NCBI GenBank assembly: GCA_009733745.1
Contig: WNWL01000003.1
Span: 496,001-560,000, forward strand
Direction of reading: 5' to 3'
DNA: 64,000 nucleotides
Source of the DNA: Oceanobacillus sp. HTM 045
GTDB lineage: Bacteria > Pseudomonadota > Alphaproteobacteria > Rhodobacterales > Rhodobacteraceae
A program made the translations under genes and the position numbers. Positions within the stretch are counted from its first letter, which is position 1; each line of letters opens with the position of its first letter. Below, piece by piece: positions 8,854-18,128 of the stretch. The notes beneath the pieces were generated by a model, which was given only the letters and a program-made list of their open reading frames with translations, searched no databases and was not told the origin of the DNA.

Positions 8854-10107
8854 TCAAGCCGTCTCCCTCGTCCCGGTGCCGCCGTCACGCTGTCCCCCCA
8901 GCACGTCGCGGATCGCCGCGAGGCCGCGTTTCACGTCCTCGAGCGGCGCCACGAGGGCGGCGCGGATATACTCGGTGCCCGGGTTGCCGCCGCCGAACTC
9001 CGGGGCGGTGTCGCGGGCGAGATAGGCGCCGGGCAGGGTGCGCACACCCGCCTCGCGCCAGAGCTTCAGTGCCGAACCCTCGCCGTCACCGGTTCCGGTC
9101 TGGCCGACATGCAGCCAGAGGAAGAACCCGGCCTCCGGCGCGGCGTAGCCCGGCATGTTGCCGAGGATCTCGTCGGCCGCGTCGAACTTGGCGCGGTAGA
9201 GCGCGCGGTTCTCCGCCACATGCGCCTCGTCGCGCCAGCAGGCCTCCGCCGCGTGCTGCAGCGGCACCGGCAGCGGCGCGCCGCCATAGGAGCGGAGCTG
9301 GAGCATCGCCCTGATGTTGCCCGCCCCGGAGGCGGCGAAGCCGGAGCGCAGCCCGGCGAGGTTCGACCGCTTGGAGAGCGAGTGGAAGGCGACGACCCGC
9401 TCGGGGTCGGCCCCGGTCAGGTGCGCGACCTGCAACGCGCCCGGCGGCGGGGTGTCGCGGTAGATCTCGGAGTAGCACTCGTCGGCAAAGATCCTGAAAT
9501 CGTGCGTCTCGGCGAGGCGGAGGAGCTTCGCCCAGTAATCCGCCCCGGCGACCGCGCCCTGCGGGTTCGCGGGCGAGCAGAGATAGGCGACGGTGGTGCG
9601 CGCCAGCATCTCGGCGGGCACGGCGTCGAAATCGGGCAGGTGGCCGGTCGCCGCCGTGCAGGGCAGGAAGACCGGCTCGGCGCCCGCGGCCAGCGCGGCG
9701 GCGGCGTAGCACTGGTAGAACGGGTTCGGCAGCAGGACGGCGGGGCGCTGGCCGTTCTTCGTCTCCGGCGAGAGGGCGAGGCAGGCGGCGAACAGGCCCT
9801 CGCGGGTGCCGTTCAGCGGAAAGATGTGCCGGTCGGGGTCGCACCGGTCCTCCGGCAGGCCGTAGCGCTGGCCGAGCCAGTCGGAAATGGCGGCGCGCAG
9901 GCCGGGCAGGCCCTCGTTCGGTGGGTAGTTGCGGAACCCGGCGGCGTTGCGCGCGATGGCCTCGGTCACGAAGGCGGGAAAGGGGTGCTGCGGATCGCCG
10001 ATCGACATCGGGATGGGCTGATTGCCGGGCGCATGCTGGTCCAGCAGCGCGCGCAATCGCGGGAAAGCGTACTCCGGCAGGCCGGAGAAACGTGTGGGAT
10101 ACTGCAT
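8854..10107 (-). CDS. dapC: Class I/II PLP aminotransferase, probable succinyldiaminopimelate transaminase
   Basis: A 417-aa fold-type I aminotransferase. The Schiff-base lysine is K246 in [16 protein letters not shown]; the PLP-contact Asp is in IFADECYSE (near 209), and substrate-carboxylate residues are expected in the C-terminal domain. The [11 protein letters not shown] start and the [10 protein letters not shown] motif resemble DapC-type enzymes of proteobacteria, which transfer an amino group to N-succinyl-2-amino-6-ketopimelate in lysine/diaminopimelate synthesis. The substrate cannot be proven from motifs. Its stop lies one base before the ftsK ATG. Confidence 0.8.
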   Translation of the reverse strand: MQYPTRFSGLPEYAFPRLRALLDQHAPGNQPIPMSIGDPQHPFPAFVTEAIARNAAGFRNYPPNEGLPGLRAAISDWLGQRYGLPEDRCDPDRHIFPLNGTREGLFAACLALSPETKNGQRPAVLLPNPFYQCYAAAALAAGAEPVFLPCTAATGHLPDFDAVPAEMLARTTVAYLCSPANPQGAVAGADYWAKLLRLAETHDFRIFADECYSEIYRDTPPPGALQVAHLTGADPERVVAFHSLSKRSNLAGLRSGFAASGAGNIRAMLQLRSYGGAPLPVPLQHAAEACWRDEAHVAENRALYRAKFDAADEILGNMPGYAAPEAGFFLWLHVGQTGTGDGEGSALKLWREAGVRTLPGAYLARDTAPEFGGGNPGTEYIRAALVAPLEDVKRGLAAIRDVLGGQRDGGTGTRETA

Positions 10108-10308
10108 CGATGCCGCCTCGTACCGGCCTCTGACGGGCCTATGTGGACAACATTACCCCGGACGGCGGGGAAGGTCCAGTTTCCCGCGCCTTTTCGCCAC
10201 GCGGCCACGGGTTGCGGGAACCCATTGTCAATTCGGTTGCGTTTGCATGGCGTCCTGCGGAAGCTTATCTGCGCAGGTGAATCGAGACTGACGGAGCCTA
10301 TCACGAGC

Positions 10309-10962
10309 ATGACGAAAGCCGTGGCGCTGATGCCGAGCTATACCCGCGCGGAGGAAGTCTTCGACGCGGCGGTGCATTACGCGGGGGTACTGATCTCGCT
10401 TCTCGCGGTGCCGGTGCTGATCACCCTGACCGCGACGCTGGACGGAGACGGCGCGCTGGTCGCCGCCGTGGCCGTCTACGGCGCGATGCTGATCCTGATG
10501 CTGGCGGTTTCGGCCGGCTACAACATCACCAAGCGGCCGCGCCTGAAGGAATGGCTGCGGCGGGCCGATCACGGGGTGATCTTCCTCAAGATCGCGGGGA
10601 CCTACACCCCTTTTGCGGTCATCATGGGCGGGCTGACCGGCGTATGGCTGCTGGCCAGCGTCTGGACGGTGGCGGCCATCGGCGTGGCGCTGAAGGTGTT
10701 CGCGCCGCGGCGGTTCGAGTTGCTGTCCATCGCGCTCTATCTCGGGCTCGGCTGGACCATCGTGATCGTCGCGGACGATTTCTTCGGCGCGATTTCGACC
10801 GCGACGACCGCGCTGATCTTCACCGGCGGCGGGCTCTACTCGCTGGGCGTGGTGTTCCACATGTGGAACCGCCTGCCGTTCCAGAACGCGATCTGGCACC
10901 TGTTCGTGCTGGCCGCGAGCCTGGTGTTCTACTCCGCCGTGCTGGTCGAGGTGGTGGGCTGA
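10309..10962 (+). CDS. Hemolysin III / PAQR family membrane protein
   Basis: A 217-aa integral membrane protein with seven predicted helices. It has the family signatures HYAGVLISLL (first helix, His), the loop RRADHGVIFLKIAGTYTPF with the conserved His-Ser/Gly-Asp area, and a terminal FHMWNRLPFQNAIWHLFVLAAS with the two conserved His residues that likely bind Zn. TrhA/YqfA relatives influence membrane-lipid homeostasis; true haemolysis is doubtful. The ATG at 10309 is the first plausible start; no strong ribosome site is evident. It is divergent from dapC and convergent with the next gene across repeat D. Confidence 0.85.
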   Translation: MTKAVALMPSYTRAEEVFDAAVHYAGVLISLLAVPVLITLTATLDGDGALVAAVAVYGAMLILMLAVSAGYNITKRPRLKEWLRRADHGVIFLKIAGTYTPFAVIMGGLTGVWLLASVWTVAAIGVALKVFAPRRFELLSIALYLGLGWTIVIVADDFFGAISTATTALIFTGGGLYSLGVVFHMWNRLPFQNAIWHLFVLAASLVFYSAVLVEVVG

Positions 10963-11024
10963 GGCAGACGCCCGCGCCGGACCCTTGTTCGAAACTTGCA
11001 GAGAAGGCTTTGGTCTGAGCGATC

Positions 11025-11200
11025 AGATCAGCTGCCAGCCCGGGCGACCAGCCCGGGCCACGACCGGCCCTCCCCGGGGCCGGGCGTTCTGCGGCGTTGC
11101 AATATGATCTGAGGGCGGGAGGGGTTGCATCCATAAACCGGGCAGACCCCAATTAGCACCACGCCCGACCAGGGCCGGTCGCGGCCCTACGCGCTAATCA
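11025..11200 (-). repeat. Intergenic palindromic repeat family 1, copy D
   Basis: Reverse copy between the convergent hemolysin III gene and the 267-aa membrane-protein gene. Hairpin 1 is CCCGGGC-GACCA-GCCCGGG. The long-range pairing arms read CGACCGGCCCT and AGGGCCGGTCG: relative to copies C, E and H both arms have changed (T to A and A to T), so pairing is kept. The core is altered (CATAAACCGGGCAGACCC). Confidence 0.85.
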
Positions 11201-11213
11201 CAGGCATTGCAAA

Positions 11214-11245
11214 GTGCCCCTCGGTCCAACGGTCCCGAGGGGCAC
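11214..11245 (-). terminator. Strong hairpin at the 3' end of the 267-aa membrane-protein gene
   Basis: An 11-bp perfect stem, GTGCCCCTCGG pairing with CCGAGGGGCAC around a 10-base loop, lies nine bases after the stop of the minus-strand gene ending at 11254. Only a short TTT run follows on the minus strand, so termination efficiency is uncertain. It sits directly beside repeat D. Confidence 0.65.
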
Positions 11246-11253
11246 CTGAAAGC

Positions 11254-12057
11254 TCAGGCGAAGATCTCCCGCAGCGCGTTGATGCCGAAGCCTTCCTTGA
11301 TCTCGCGGAGCCGCATGTAGGCGCGGGCCGTCATGGTGCTGCCGAAGGCGTAGGTGAAGGCGCCGAGCACTGCCGAGACAGCGTAGCCGATCCAGTAGCC
11401 GGTTTCGCCGAGCGCGTTGAAGCCGAGATAGTGGATCAGGATGCCGATCACGCCGACCGCGATCATGATCAGCAGGTAGAGCAGGAACAGCCCGACCAGC
11501 GGCCAGCGGTAGCCCTCGGTGAGCTGCGCGCTTCGCCCGAACGCTTTCGGGCCGCAGCGTTCCACCACGATGGCGGGGACCACCACGAACCAGAGCGCCA
11601 TGATGTAGAGACCCGGCACGATCAGCAGGATGATGCCGATATAGGTCGCGATCAGCACCACCAGCGAGCAGATGATGACCGGCACGATCTGCGACAGGCC
11701 GCCGGAGATGGCGCGGCCCACGTTCACCTGCCCGTCCGTCGCCGACTGGTAGGTTGCGTGGACCACGATCGCCATGGCGATGCCGGTCAGCAGCAGGCCG
11801 AGCAGGGTGGTGAGGACCTGCATCCCCGGCGCGACCGGCTCGACGAGGCGGAGGTAGAGCTCCGGGTCGGTGACGGCGAGGATGACGTTCTGGCTTGCAA
11901 CGCCGTAGACGGCGATGTTCACCACCTGCCCCAGCACCGCCGGGATGCCGGCGAGCAGCATCATCGGGCCGAGATGGCGGAACACGGTGGAGAAGCTGTC
12001 GCCGAAGATGGTGCCGACGCCGAGGGGGGGCGGGGCACTGGTTGAATAATCCGTCAT
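11254..12057 (-). CDS. YciC-like / glycerophosphodiester phosphodiesterase membrane-domain-like protein
   Basis: A 267-aa inner-membrane protein with about six helices and a short soluble N-terminus rich in Pro. The first helix region (GTIFGDSFSTVFRHLGPMMLLAGIP) and the segment TYIGIILLIVPGLYIMALWFVVVPAIVVERCGPKAFGRSAQLTEGYRW are typical of the large YciC/UPF0259 and GDPD-membrane-domain group, whose function is poorly known. The hydrophobic LLIVPGLY followed by a hydrophilic ERCGP...RS..L.(K/E)G is the most conserved part of that group. It is probably monocistronic. Confidence 0.65.
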   Translation of the reverse strand: MTDYSTSAPPPLGVGTIFGDSFSTVFRHLGPMMLLAGIPAVLGQVVNIAVYGVASQNVILAVTDPELYLRLVEPVAPGMQVLTTLLGLLLTGIAMAIVVHATYQSATDGQVNVGRAISGGLSQIVPVIICSLVVLIATYIGIILLIVPGLYIMALWFVVVPAIVVERCGPKAFGRSAQLTEGYRWPLVGLFLLYLLIMIAVGVIGILIHYLGFNALGETGYWIGYAVSAVLGAFTYAFGSTMTARAYMRLREIKEGFGINALREIFA

Positions 12058-12114
12058 GGAATCGATCCGGTTACGGGAACTGTGTGCGAAGCGTAGCGCG
12101 GGAAGACCGTAGCG

Positions 12115-13440
12115 TCACGCCAGCACGCGTTCCACCGCGGCGCCGACATGCAGCAGTCGGTCTTCGCCCATCGGCCGGCCCATCAGCATCAGTCCCGCCA
12201 TCGGTGTGCCTGTGGGCAGCGTCAGGGCCGAGAGGCCGAGCATGTTGCCGATGCGCGTGTTGCGCAGCGCCTTGAGGTTGGTGGCGATGTAGTGCTGCTC
12301 GTCCTCCAGCAGGGGCGCGGCCTCCGGCGCGGTGATGGCGGTCGCGGGCGCGAGGACGGCGTCGAAGCCCTCGGTCTCCGAGCGCCACGCCCGGCGGGTG
12401 TCGGCCAGCTCGAACAGCGCGCGCTGGTAGGCGACGGCGTCGTGGCCCTTGCCGGTCTCGAACCGGGCGCGGATCATCGGGAACATGTCGTCGGGGCGGG
12501 CCTCGATCTGCTCGCCCCAGACGGCGTAGGCCTCGACGCCGACGATCCAGGCCAGCGACAGCGCCTTCGGCGCGCTGGCGATCCGGCGGCGGACGATCTC
12601 GGAGCCCGCCGCGGCGAGCTGGGTGACCGCGGCCTCGAAGGCCCCGGCGATCGCGGGGTCGATCTCCTCCATGAAGGTGCCGGTATCGACCAGGAAGCGC
12701 GTGCCGGCGAGGCTGCCGTCCTCCAGGTCCGCCGGCGGGCGGTCGGCGAGGATGGCGTGCAGGAGTGCCGCGTCCTCCACCGAGCGGCAGAGCGGGCCGA
12801 CCGTGTCGAGCGAGGGCACCAGCGGGACCACCCCGTCGTCGGGGATCAGGCCGTGGGTGGTCTTGAGCCCGACAAGGTCGTGCCAGGCGGCGGGGATGCG
12901 CACGCTGCCGCCGGTGTCCGAGCCGATCCCGGCGGCGGCGAGGCCGAAGCTGATCGACGCCGCCGCGCCGGAGGAGGAGCCGCCGGGCACCAGCCCCTCG
13001 CCGTGCGGGTTGGGCGCGGTCGCGGTCATCGGGTTGATCCCGAGGCCGGAGAAGGCGAGCTCGGAGAGGTGCGTCTTGCCGAGCGGCACCAGCCCCGCCG
13101 CCGCGCCGCGGGTGACGACGGTGGCGTCCGTCTCGGGCACGCGGCCCGCGAGCAGGCGGGAGCCGGCCTCGGTGGCGGTGCCGCTTGTGTCGAACAGGTC
13201 CTTCCAGCTGATCGGCACGCCGTCGAGCGGGCCGAGGCGGCGGCCCTCCCGCGCGCGGCGGGAGGCGGCCCCGGCCGCGGCGCGCGCCGCCTCGGGCATG
13301 GTGCGGGCATAGATGCGGGAGGTGAGCGGGTGGGCGTCGATGGCGGCGAGGTAGGTTTCCGCGAGATCGACCGGGTCGATCCGTCCGGTGTCGATGCCGC
13401 GCCCGAGATCCGAGGCGGTCGCCCAGAGCCAGTCTTGCAT
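12115..13440 (-). CDS. Amidase (amidase-signature family)
   Basis: A 441-aa cytosolic serine hydrolase of the amidase-signature family. The Ser-cisSer-Lys triad is visible: K80 in ISWKDLFDTSG, the cis-Ser in PGGSSSGAA (S155/S156) and the nucleophile S179 in SDTGGSVRIPAA. Such enzymes hydrolyse small amides; some relatives are GatA or allophanate hydrolase, but the GatBC partners are absent and the length is shorter than GatA. Substrate unknown. It is divergent from the ubiH-type gene, with a 104-bp gap that would hold both promoters. Confidence 0.85.
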   Translation of the reverse strand: MQDWLWATASDLGRGIDTGRIDPVDLAETYLAAIDAHPLTSRIYARTMPEAARAAAGAASRRAREGRRLGPLDGVPISWKDLFDTSGTATEAGSRLLAGRVPETDATVVTRGAAAGLVPLGKTHLSELAFSGLGINPMTATAPNPHGEGLVPGGSSSGAAASISFGLAAAGIGSDTGGSVRIPAAWHDLVGLKTTHGLIPDDGVVPLVPSLDTVGPLCRSVEDAALLHAILADRPPADLEDGSLAGTRFLVDTGTFMEEIDPAIAGAFEAAVTQLAAAGSEIVRRRIASAPKALSLAWIVGVEAYAVWGEQIEARPDDMFPMIRARFETGKGHDAVAYQRALFELADTRRAWRSETEGFDAVLAPATAITAPEAAPLLEDEQHYIATNLKALRNTRIGNMLGLSALTLPTGTPMAGLMLMGRPMGEDRLLHVGAAVERVLA

Positions 13441-13544
13441 TGCAGGTATCTCCGTTTGCCCCGAGGCGGCGGGGTCGAATCCGCCGCAGCCTATGCGCGC
13501 GACCCCCGATGGACAATGCCGGGGATGCGGCCAATATTCCCGGC

Positions 13545-14771
13545 ATGACCGAGCGGACGGACGTGATCATCGTGGGCGCGGGGCTGATCGGTCCCGCGGC
13601 GGCCCTGGCGCTGGCGGGGATCGGGCTTTCGTCCGTGCTGCTCGACGCCGCGCCGGAGGAGGTGCGCCGCGATCCGGAGTTCGACGGGCGGGCCTACGCG
13701 GTCGCGCTGGGCTCCGAGCGGCTTCTCGACCTGCTCGGTGCCTGGCAGGCGGCGGCGCCCCATGCGCAGGAGATCGCGGGGATCGAGGTCTCCGACGCGG
13801 TGCGCCCGGGCCGCGCCGCCCCGGCGCTGCTGCATTTCGACCCGGCGGAGACCGGGCCGTCGCGCATCGGCACCATCGTCGAGGACCGCCACCTGCGCGC
13901 CGCGCTGATGGACCGGATGGCGGCGGAGGAGCGGATCACCCGGCTCGCCCCGGTGCGGGTGGCGCGGGTCGACTACGGCCCCGGCGGTGCGGAGGTGCGG
14001 CTGGAGGACGGGCGCGCCCTCGCCGCGCCGCTGGTTCTCGCCGCCGACGGGCGCGGGTCGGAGACGGCGCGCCAGGCCGGCATCCGCCGGATCGGCTGGC
14101 GCTACGGGCAGACCGGCATGGTCGCCGCCATCGAGCACGAGCGCCCGCATCACGGCATCGCGCACCAGACCTTCTTCGCCGGCGGTCCCTTCGCCATGCT
14201 GCCGCTGACGGGCAACCGGACTTCGCTGGTCTGGTCCGACCGCACGGCGGAGGCGGAGCGGATGGCGGCGCTGAGCGATGCCGACTACGAGGCGGAGATC
14301 GCGCTCCGCGTGGGCGGGCGGCTCGGCGCGGTGAAGCTGGCCGGGCGGCGCTGGGCTTACCCGCTGGACCTGACGCTGGCCGTGTCCTACGCCGCGCCGC
14401 GGCTGGCGCTGGTGGGCGACGCGGCGCACGGGGTGCACCCGATCGCAGGGCAGGGGATGAACATGGGGTTGCGCGACGTGGCGGCGCTGACCGAGGTTCT
14501 GGCGGGCGCGCGGCGCATCGGCGAGGACATCGGCGCGCTGGATGTGCTGGAGCGGTACCAGCGCTGGCGGCGGTTCGACGCGACCGCCTCGGCGCTGGGG
14601 ATGGATGCGCTGAACCGGCTCTTCTCCGCCGATCTCGGCCCGCTGAACCTCGTCCGCGATGCGGGTCTCAGGCTGGTGGACCGGCTGGGCGCGGCCCGGC
14701 GCGGCTTCACGGCCGAGGCGACCGGGCAGGCCGGCGACGTTCCCCGGCTGCTGGCGGGAGAGTGGCCATGA
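13545..14771 (+). CDS. FAD-dependent monooxygenase, UbiH/COQ6 family
   Basis: A 408-aa flavoprotein hydroxylase. The Rossmann GxGxxG (VGAGLIGPAAA) is at the N-terminus; the mid DG motif (LVLAADGRGSETARQAGI) and the C-terminal GDAAHGVHPIAGQGMNMGLRD that binds FAD ribityl are all present. UbiH/UbiI/UbiF enzymes hydroxylate the ring in ubiquinone biosynthesis; the position specificity cannot be decided here. The start ATG at 13545 directly precedes the FAD fold. It overlaps the next gene by four bases (ATGA), so the pair is coupled. Confidence 0.9.
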   Translation: MTERTDVIIVGAGLIGPAAALALAGIGLSSVLLDAAPEEVRRDPEFDGRAYAVALGSERLLDLLGAWQAAAPHAQEIAGIEVSDAVRPGRAAPALLHFDPAETGPSRIGTIVEDRHLRAALMDRMAAEERITRLAPVRVARVDYGPGGAEVRLEDGRALAAPLVLAADGRGSETARQAGIRRIGWRYGQTGMVAAIEHERPHHGIAHQTFFAGGPFAMLPLTGNRTSLVWSDRTAEAERMAALSDADYEAEIALRVGGRLGAVKLAGRRWAYPLDLTLAVSYAAPRLALVGDAAHGVHPIAGQGMNMGLRDVAALTEVLAGARRIGEDIGALDVLERYQRWRRFDATASALGMDALNRLFSADLGPLNLVRDAGLRLVDRLGAARRGFTAEATGQAGDVPRLLAGEWP

Positions 14772-15439
14772 GCGTCGGCGACGCCTTCGCCAAGGTGGCG
14801 CAGGACTACGACGCCGAGCGCCCGCTGCTGGTGCCCTGTTTCGACGAGTTCTACGGCGCCGCACTGGCCGCGGTCGGGCGGCTGCCCGCCGGGGCGCGGG
14901 TGCTGGACCTCGGCGCGGGCACCGGGCTTTTCGCCGGGATGCTCGCCGCGCGGCGGCCCGACCTGCGCTGCACGCTGGTCGATCTCGCCGCGCCGATGCT
15001 GGAGAAGGCCCGCGCCCGGTTCGCGGCGCTGGGCGTGCGGGTGGAGACCGTGGCCGGCGACTATTCGGAGGCGCTGCCGAAAGGCCCGTGGGACGCGGTG
15101 ATCTCGGCGCTCTCGATCCACCATCTCGACGACATGGCCAAGCGGCGGCTGTTCGGCCGGGTCGCGGCGTCGCTGGCGTCGGGCGGGGTATTTGTCAATG
15201 CCGAGCAGGTGGCGGGGCGCGACGCCGCCGAGGAAGCGGCGTTCGATGACGGCTGGGAGGCCGGTTGCCTGGAGAAGGGCGCGGACGCGGAAATGATCGC
15301 GCGGGCGCGGGAGCGGATGGCGCATGACCGCTGCGCGACGCTGGAGGATCAGCTCGGCTGGCTGCGGCAGGCGGGGCTGGAGACGGTCTCGGTGCCGTTC
15401 CGGGAGGGCCGGTTCGCGGTGATCGCGGCGCGGGAGTGA
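14768..15439 (+). CDS. Class I SAM-dependent methyltransferase
   Basis: A 223-aa Rossmann-fold methyltransferase. Motif I is VLDLGAGTGLFAGMLA (about 46-61), the acidic end of strand 2 is LVDLAAPML, and the post-II/motif IV region reads DAVISALSIHHLDD. The HHL following strand 4 is typical of small-molecule methyltransferases. Substrate unknown. Coupling to the UbiH-type hydroxylase suggests, but does not prove, a role with quinone or another hydroxylated aromatic; it is distinct from UbiE and UbiG in length and motifs. Its stop is 20 bp from the convergent Trm112 gene. Confidence 0.8.
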   Translation: MSVGDAFAKVAQDYDAERPLLVPCFDEFYGAALAAVGRLPAGARVLDLGAGTGLFAGMLAARRPDLRCTLVDLAAPMLEKARARFAALGVRVETVAGDYSEALPKGPWDAVISALSIHHLDDMAKRRLFGRVAASLASGGVFVNAEQVAGRDAAEEAAFDDGWEAGCLEKGADAEMIARARERMAHDRCATLEDQLGWLRQAGLETVSVPFREGRFAVIAARE

Positions 15440-15458
15440 GCGGCGCGATCGGCGCGAC

Positions 15459-15719
15459 TCAGTCCTCGATCCGGCGGGCCTCGTCGATCAGCATGATCGG
15501 GATGCCGTCGCGGATCGGGTAGGCGAGTCCGGCGGCCTTGGAGATCAACTCGCCCGCCGCGGCGTCGTATTCGAGCCGCGTGCCGGAGGCCGGGCAGACC
15601 AGCGCCTCGATCAGTTTCGGCGAGGCGGCGTGCGGCGCGCGGGCGGGCTGGGAAGTGGCCGGCTCGGGCATAGAGGGGTCGGGTTTGGCAGGGTCGGGTT
15701 TGGCCGGATCGTCGTTCAT
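15459..15719 (-). CDS. Trm112 family zinc-ribbon-like protein
   Basis: An 86-aa protein whose C-terminal 55 residues match the Trm112/YcaR group ([17 protein letters not shown] ... [12 protein letters not shown]). Members of this family stabilise methyltransferases in eukaryotes; bacterial roles are unclear. The usual zinc Cys pairs are incomplete, with one Cys at VCPASG. The N-terminus is an unusual Pro/Lys/Asp tract of repeated PAKPDP units of about 20 residues. The start overlaps the LON-domain gene's stop by four bases, so it is third in the cnoX operon. Confidence 0.8.
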   Translation of the reverse strand: MNDDPAKPDPAKPDPSMPEPATSQPARAPHAASPKLIEALVCPASGTRLEYDAAAGELISKAAGLAYPIRDGIPIMLIDEARRIED

Positions 15720-16369
15720 TGCAGGTTCGTGCCCCCCTCGCCGCCGGGTGCGATCGCGAAGTCGATCAGGGTCGACAGCGTACGGCGGCGTTCCGACAGG
15801 GTGTCGGCCTCCAGCAGCGCCTGCTTCTCCTCGACCTCGAACGGGCAGAGCATCGAGAGCGAGTTGATCAGCATCTCGGTCTCGGCCTCGCGCAGGCTCG
15901 ACCAGTCGGAGGTGAGGTTCTCCGAGCGGAAATACCGCTCCAGCTTGCCGAGGAAGCCGTCGCGGTCGAAACCGGCATCCTCCTCCGGCCCGTGGATGTC
16001 GCGGTCGAAGGCGGCCCAGTCGGCCTCCACCCGGCGGTAGGGGGTGAAGCCGTCCACCTCCTTCTTCACCGCGAAGCGCGAGACGCCGGTGAGCGCGATC
16101 AGGTAGCGCCCGTCCTCCGTCTCCGAGAAGCTGGTCACCCGCCCGGCGCAGCCGACGCCGTGCAGCCGCGGCGGCACCCCGGAATCGTCATAGGGCTGCA
16201 CCATGCCGATCAGCCGGTGGTCCGACTTCAGCGCATCGTCGAGCATCGCCAGGTAGCGCGGCTCGAAGATGTTGAGCGGCAGTCGGGCCCGCGGCAGCAG
16301 CAGCGCCATGGGCAGCGGGAAGACCGGGATCACCTCGGGCAGGTCGGCGGCGGTGAACCAGCGGGTCAC
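15716..16369 (-). CDS. LON peptidase substrate-binding (N-terminal) domain protein
   Basis: A 217-aa protein consisting only of the LAN/LON-N domain: [30 protein letters not shown] at the start, the central [13 protein letters not shown] strand, and C-terminal helices. It has no AAA+ or Ser/Lys protease domain, as usual for this stand-alone family, where it may deliver clients to proteases or chaperones. GTG start at 16369 with GAGGAG upstream. It lies 9 bp after the thioredoxin/CnoX gene and overlaps the Trm112 gene by 4 bp; this three-gene order is typical of Rhodobacterales. Confidence 0.88.
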   Translation of the reverse strand: MTRWFTAADLPEVIPVFPLPMALLLPRARLPLNIFEPRYLAMLDDALKSDHRLIGMVQPYDDSGVPPRLHGVGCAGRVTSFSETEDGRYLIALTGVSRFAVKKEVDGFTPYRRVEADWAAFDRDIHGPEEDAGFDRDGFLGKLERYFRSENLTSDWSSLREAETEMLINSLSMLCPFEVEEKQALLEADTLSERRRTLSTLIDFAIAPGGEGGTNLQ

Positions 16370-16378
16370 GCAATCTCC

Positions 16379-17281
16379 TCAGGCGTAGATCATCGAGGCG
16401 AGGCGGCGGCGGCCCTTGAGCGTGACGGGGTCCTTGTCCCCGAAGCTCTCGAACAGCTTGAAGAGCTGCGACCGCGCGGCGCCGTCGTTCCACTCACGGT
16501 CGCGGCGGAACAGCTCCAGCAGGTGATCGACCGCGCCTTCCTTGTCGCCCTTGGCGAGCAGCGACAGGGCGAGGTCGTAGCGGGCCTGGTGGTTGTCGGG
16601 GTCGTGGGCCAGCGCGTCCTCGCTGCCGGCGGCCGCGGCGGCGGCTTCCGCCGCTTCCTCCGCCACCTCGATCTTGGCCATCGCCTTGGCGATGTTGGCG
16701 TCGCCGCGCTTGCCCTCGGGAACCATCGAGATGATGCCCTTGGCGGTCTCGATCTGCCCGGCGCTCAGGTTGGCCGAGATCAGCCCGCCGATGGCGCGGA
16801 GGTTCTCGGGATCCTGTTCCAGCACCTTGCCGAACAGCTCGGCCGCGTCGATCGGGTTGCCCTGCGTCAGCATCTCCTCGGCGGAGAGGAGCAGGTCCTC
16901 GACGCCGGTCTTGCCCTCGCCGGCGATGTTGATCAGGTTCTGGATGAATTCCTGTAGCCGGGCGGGGGGCAGGTTGCCCATGAAGCCGTCATGCGGCTGG
17001 CCCTGGTAGAAGCCGAACACCGCCGGGATCGACTGCACCCGGAGCTGGCCGGCAAACATCTGGTTCTCGTCGACATTGACCTTGACCAGCTTGACCTTGC
17101 CCTCGGTCGCCGCGACGGCCTTTTCCAGCTCGGGGCCGAGCGCCTTGCAGGGGCCGCACCACGGGGCCCAGAAGTCCACCACGACCGGTTTTTCATGCGA
17201 GGCCTCGACGACCTCCAGCATGAAGGTTTCATCGGTTACATCGACTGCACCGTCACTGGTGCCCGCGTTCAGATTCAACAT
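16379..17281 (-). CDS. Thioredoxin-fold co-chaperone CnoX (YbbN)
   Basis: A 300-aa protein with an N-terminal thioredoxin domain (active site WCGPC, C42 and C45, so redox-competent) and a C-terminal TPR-like domain from about 115 on, including an Ala/Glu-rich helix near 205-220. Relatives such as E. coli CnoX hold unfolded, oxidised proteins and pass them to GroEL or DnaK; E. coli CnoX lacks the second active Cys, whereas this one keeps both, as in Caulobacter. First gene of the cnoX-LON-Trm112 operon. Symbol left empty because YbbN and CnoX usage varies. Confidence 0.88.
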   Translation of the reverse strand: MLNLNAGTSDGAVDVTDETFMLEVVEASHEKPVVVDFWAPWCGPCKALGPELEKAVAATEGKVKLVKVNVDENQMFAGQLRVQSIPAVFGFYQGQPHDGFMGNLPPARLQEFIQNLINIAGEGKTGVEDLLLSAEEMLTQGNPIDAAELFGKVLEQDPENLRAIGGLISANLSAGQIETAKGIISMVPEGKRGDANIAKAMAKIEVAEEAAEAAAAAAGSEDALAHDPDNHQARYDLALSLLAKGDKEGAVDHLLELFRRDREWNDGAARSQLFKLFESFGDKDPVTLKGRRRLASMIYA

Positions 17282-17354
17282 GCTGACCTCGCCGTGCTCG
17301 CGCCGCTGGGCACCACATAGTCCGTAGTGGGCTGCGGGGCAATCTCCGTGGCGT

Positions 17355-17924
17355 TCAGCCGCCCCCCTCGCGCTCGGCGTAATAGGCCGCGGCCTTCGCT
17401 TCCAGCGCGTCGAAATCGACCAGCAGCGGCTCGTGCCCGGTGGCGCGGAAGAACGCCATCAGCCCGTCGCGCGGGATCCCGAGCGTGGCCTCGTTGTGCA
17501 GCGGGTGGCAGTTGATCGGGTCCTCGTCGAGGAGCTGGCGGTCGAGGATGAAGGTGACCTGCCGCGCCTCCATGTCGTTGAACAGCCCGAGCGGCGTGAC
17601 TGCGCCGGGGGTGACGCCAAGATGTTCCTTGAGCTTCTCCGGCTTGCCGAAGCTCAGCCCCTTCGCGCCGACCTCGCGCTCAAGGTCCTTGATGCGGATC
17701 CGGCGGTGCTCGTAGCAGGTGGCGAGCCATGGCGACTTGCCCTTGTCGAGCATGAACAGGTTCTTGGTATGAGCGCCCGGCAGGTCGCCGCGCAGCTCCT
17801 TGCTGTCCTCCACCGTGAACAGCGGCGGGTGGCTGTGGCGCACGTAGCTGATGCCCTGGGCCTCGAGAAAGGCGGCGAGCGCCTGCTCGGCGGCTGGCAG
17901 GCTGGTGGCGGGCATGTCGGTCAT
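17355..17924 (-). CDS. YbaK/EbsC (ProX-type) aminoacyl-tRNA deacylase
   Basis: A 189-aa trans-editing domain related to the INS domain of prolyl-tRNA synthetase. Motifs typical of the PrdX subgroup are present: YVRHSHPPLFTVEDS near 30, GAHTKNLFMLDK near 50-62 with the catalytic-pocket Lys, and the C-terminal NDMEARQVTFILD. It would hydrolyse mischarged Ala-tRNA(Pro) or Cys-tRNA(Pro). The start ATG at 17924 is chosen over in-frame upstream Mets because the extension is low-complexity and lacks family similarity. Single gene, divergent from tRNA-Gly. Confidence 0.85.
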   Translation of the reverse strand: MTDMPATSLPAAEQALAAFLEAQGISYVRHSHPPLFTVEDSKELRGDLPGAHTKNLFMLDKGKSPWLATCYEHRRIRIKDLEREVGAKGLSFGKPEKLKEHLGVTPGAVTPLGLFNDMEARQVTFILDRQLLDEDPINCHPLHNEATLGIPRDGLMAFFRATGHEPLLVDFDALEAKAAAYYAEREGGG

Positions 17925-18082
17925 CTCGGGTCTCCATCGCGTCTCGCGGGCGACCCTAGCCCGCCGCGCGCATGGCGCAAGGCCGGGATTCCGGCGATGC
18001 CGTGGGCCGTGCCTTGAGCTGGGTCTTGATGCATGTCTTGAGCCATGCCGTGAGCCGCTTCGGGAAAGCCGAAAATTTGCCC

Positions 18083-18110
18083 TTGCATCGCGCGGTGAAT
18101 CCCCATAAAT
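18083..18110 (+). promoter_or_regulatory. Putative promoter of tRNA-Gly
   Basis: TTGCAT (18083-18088) and ATAAAT (18105-18110) are separated by 16 bp and end 18 bases before the mature tRNA, a good geometry for a sigma-70-type promoter with a short leader. No other plausible promoter lies in this short gap. Confidence 0.5.
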
Positions 18111-18128
18111 CACCGCCCACCCAAGGAC

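Noticed and set aside
6321-9314. Long + strand reading frame of about 1000 codons opposite ftsK and dapC
   Set aside because: It is the GC-rich antisense frame of ftsK; the product is Arg/Gly/Asp-rich with no domain. Similar long antisense frames occur at 59185-62448 and 45790-48384.
12115-13440. Glutamyl-tRNA amidotransferase subunit A
   Set aside because: The triad is present, but gatB and gatC are absent and the protein is shorter than GatA, so a general amidase call is safer.
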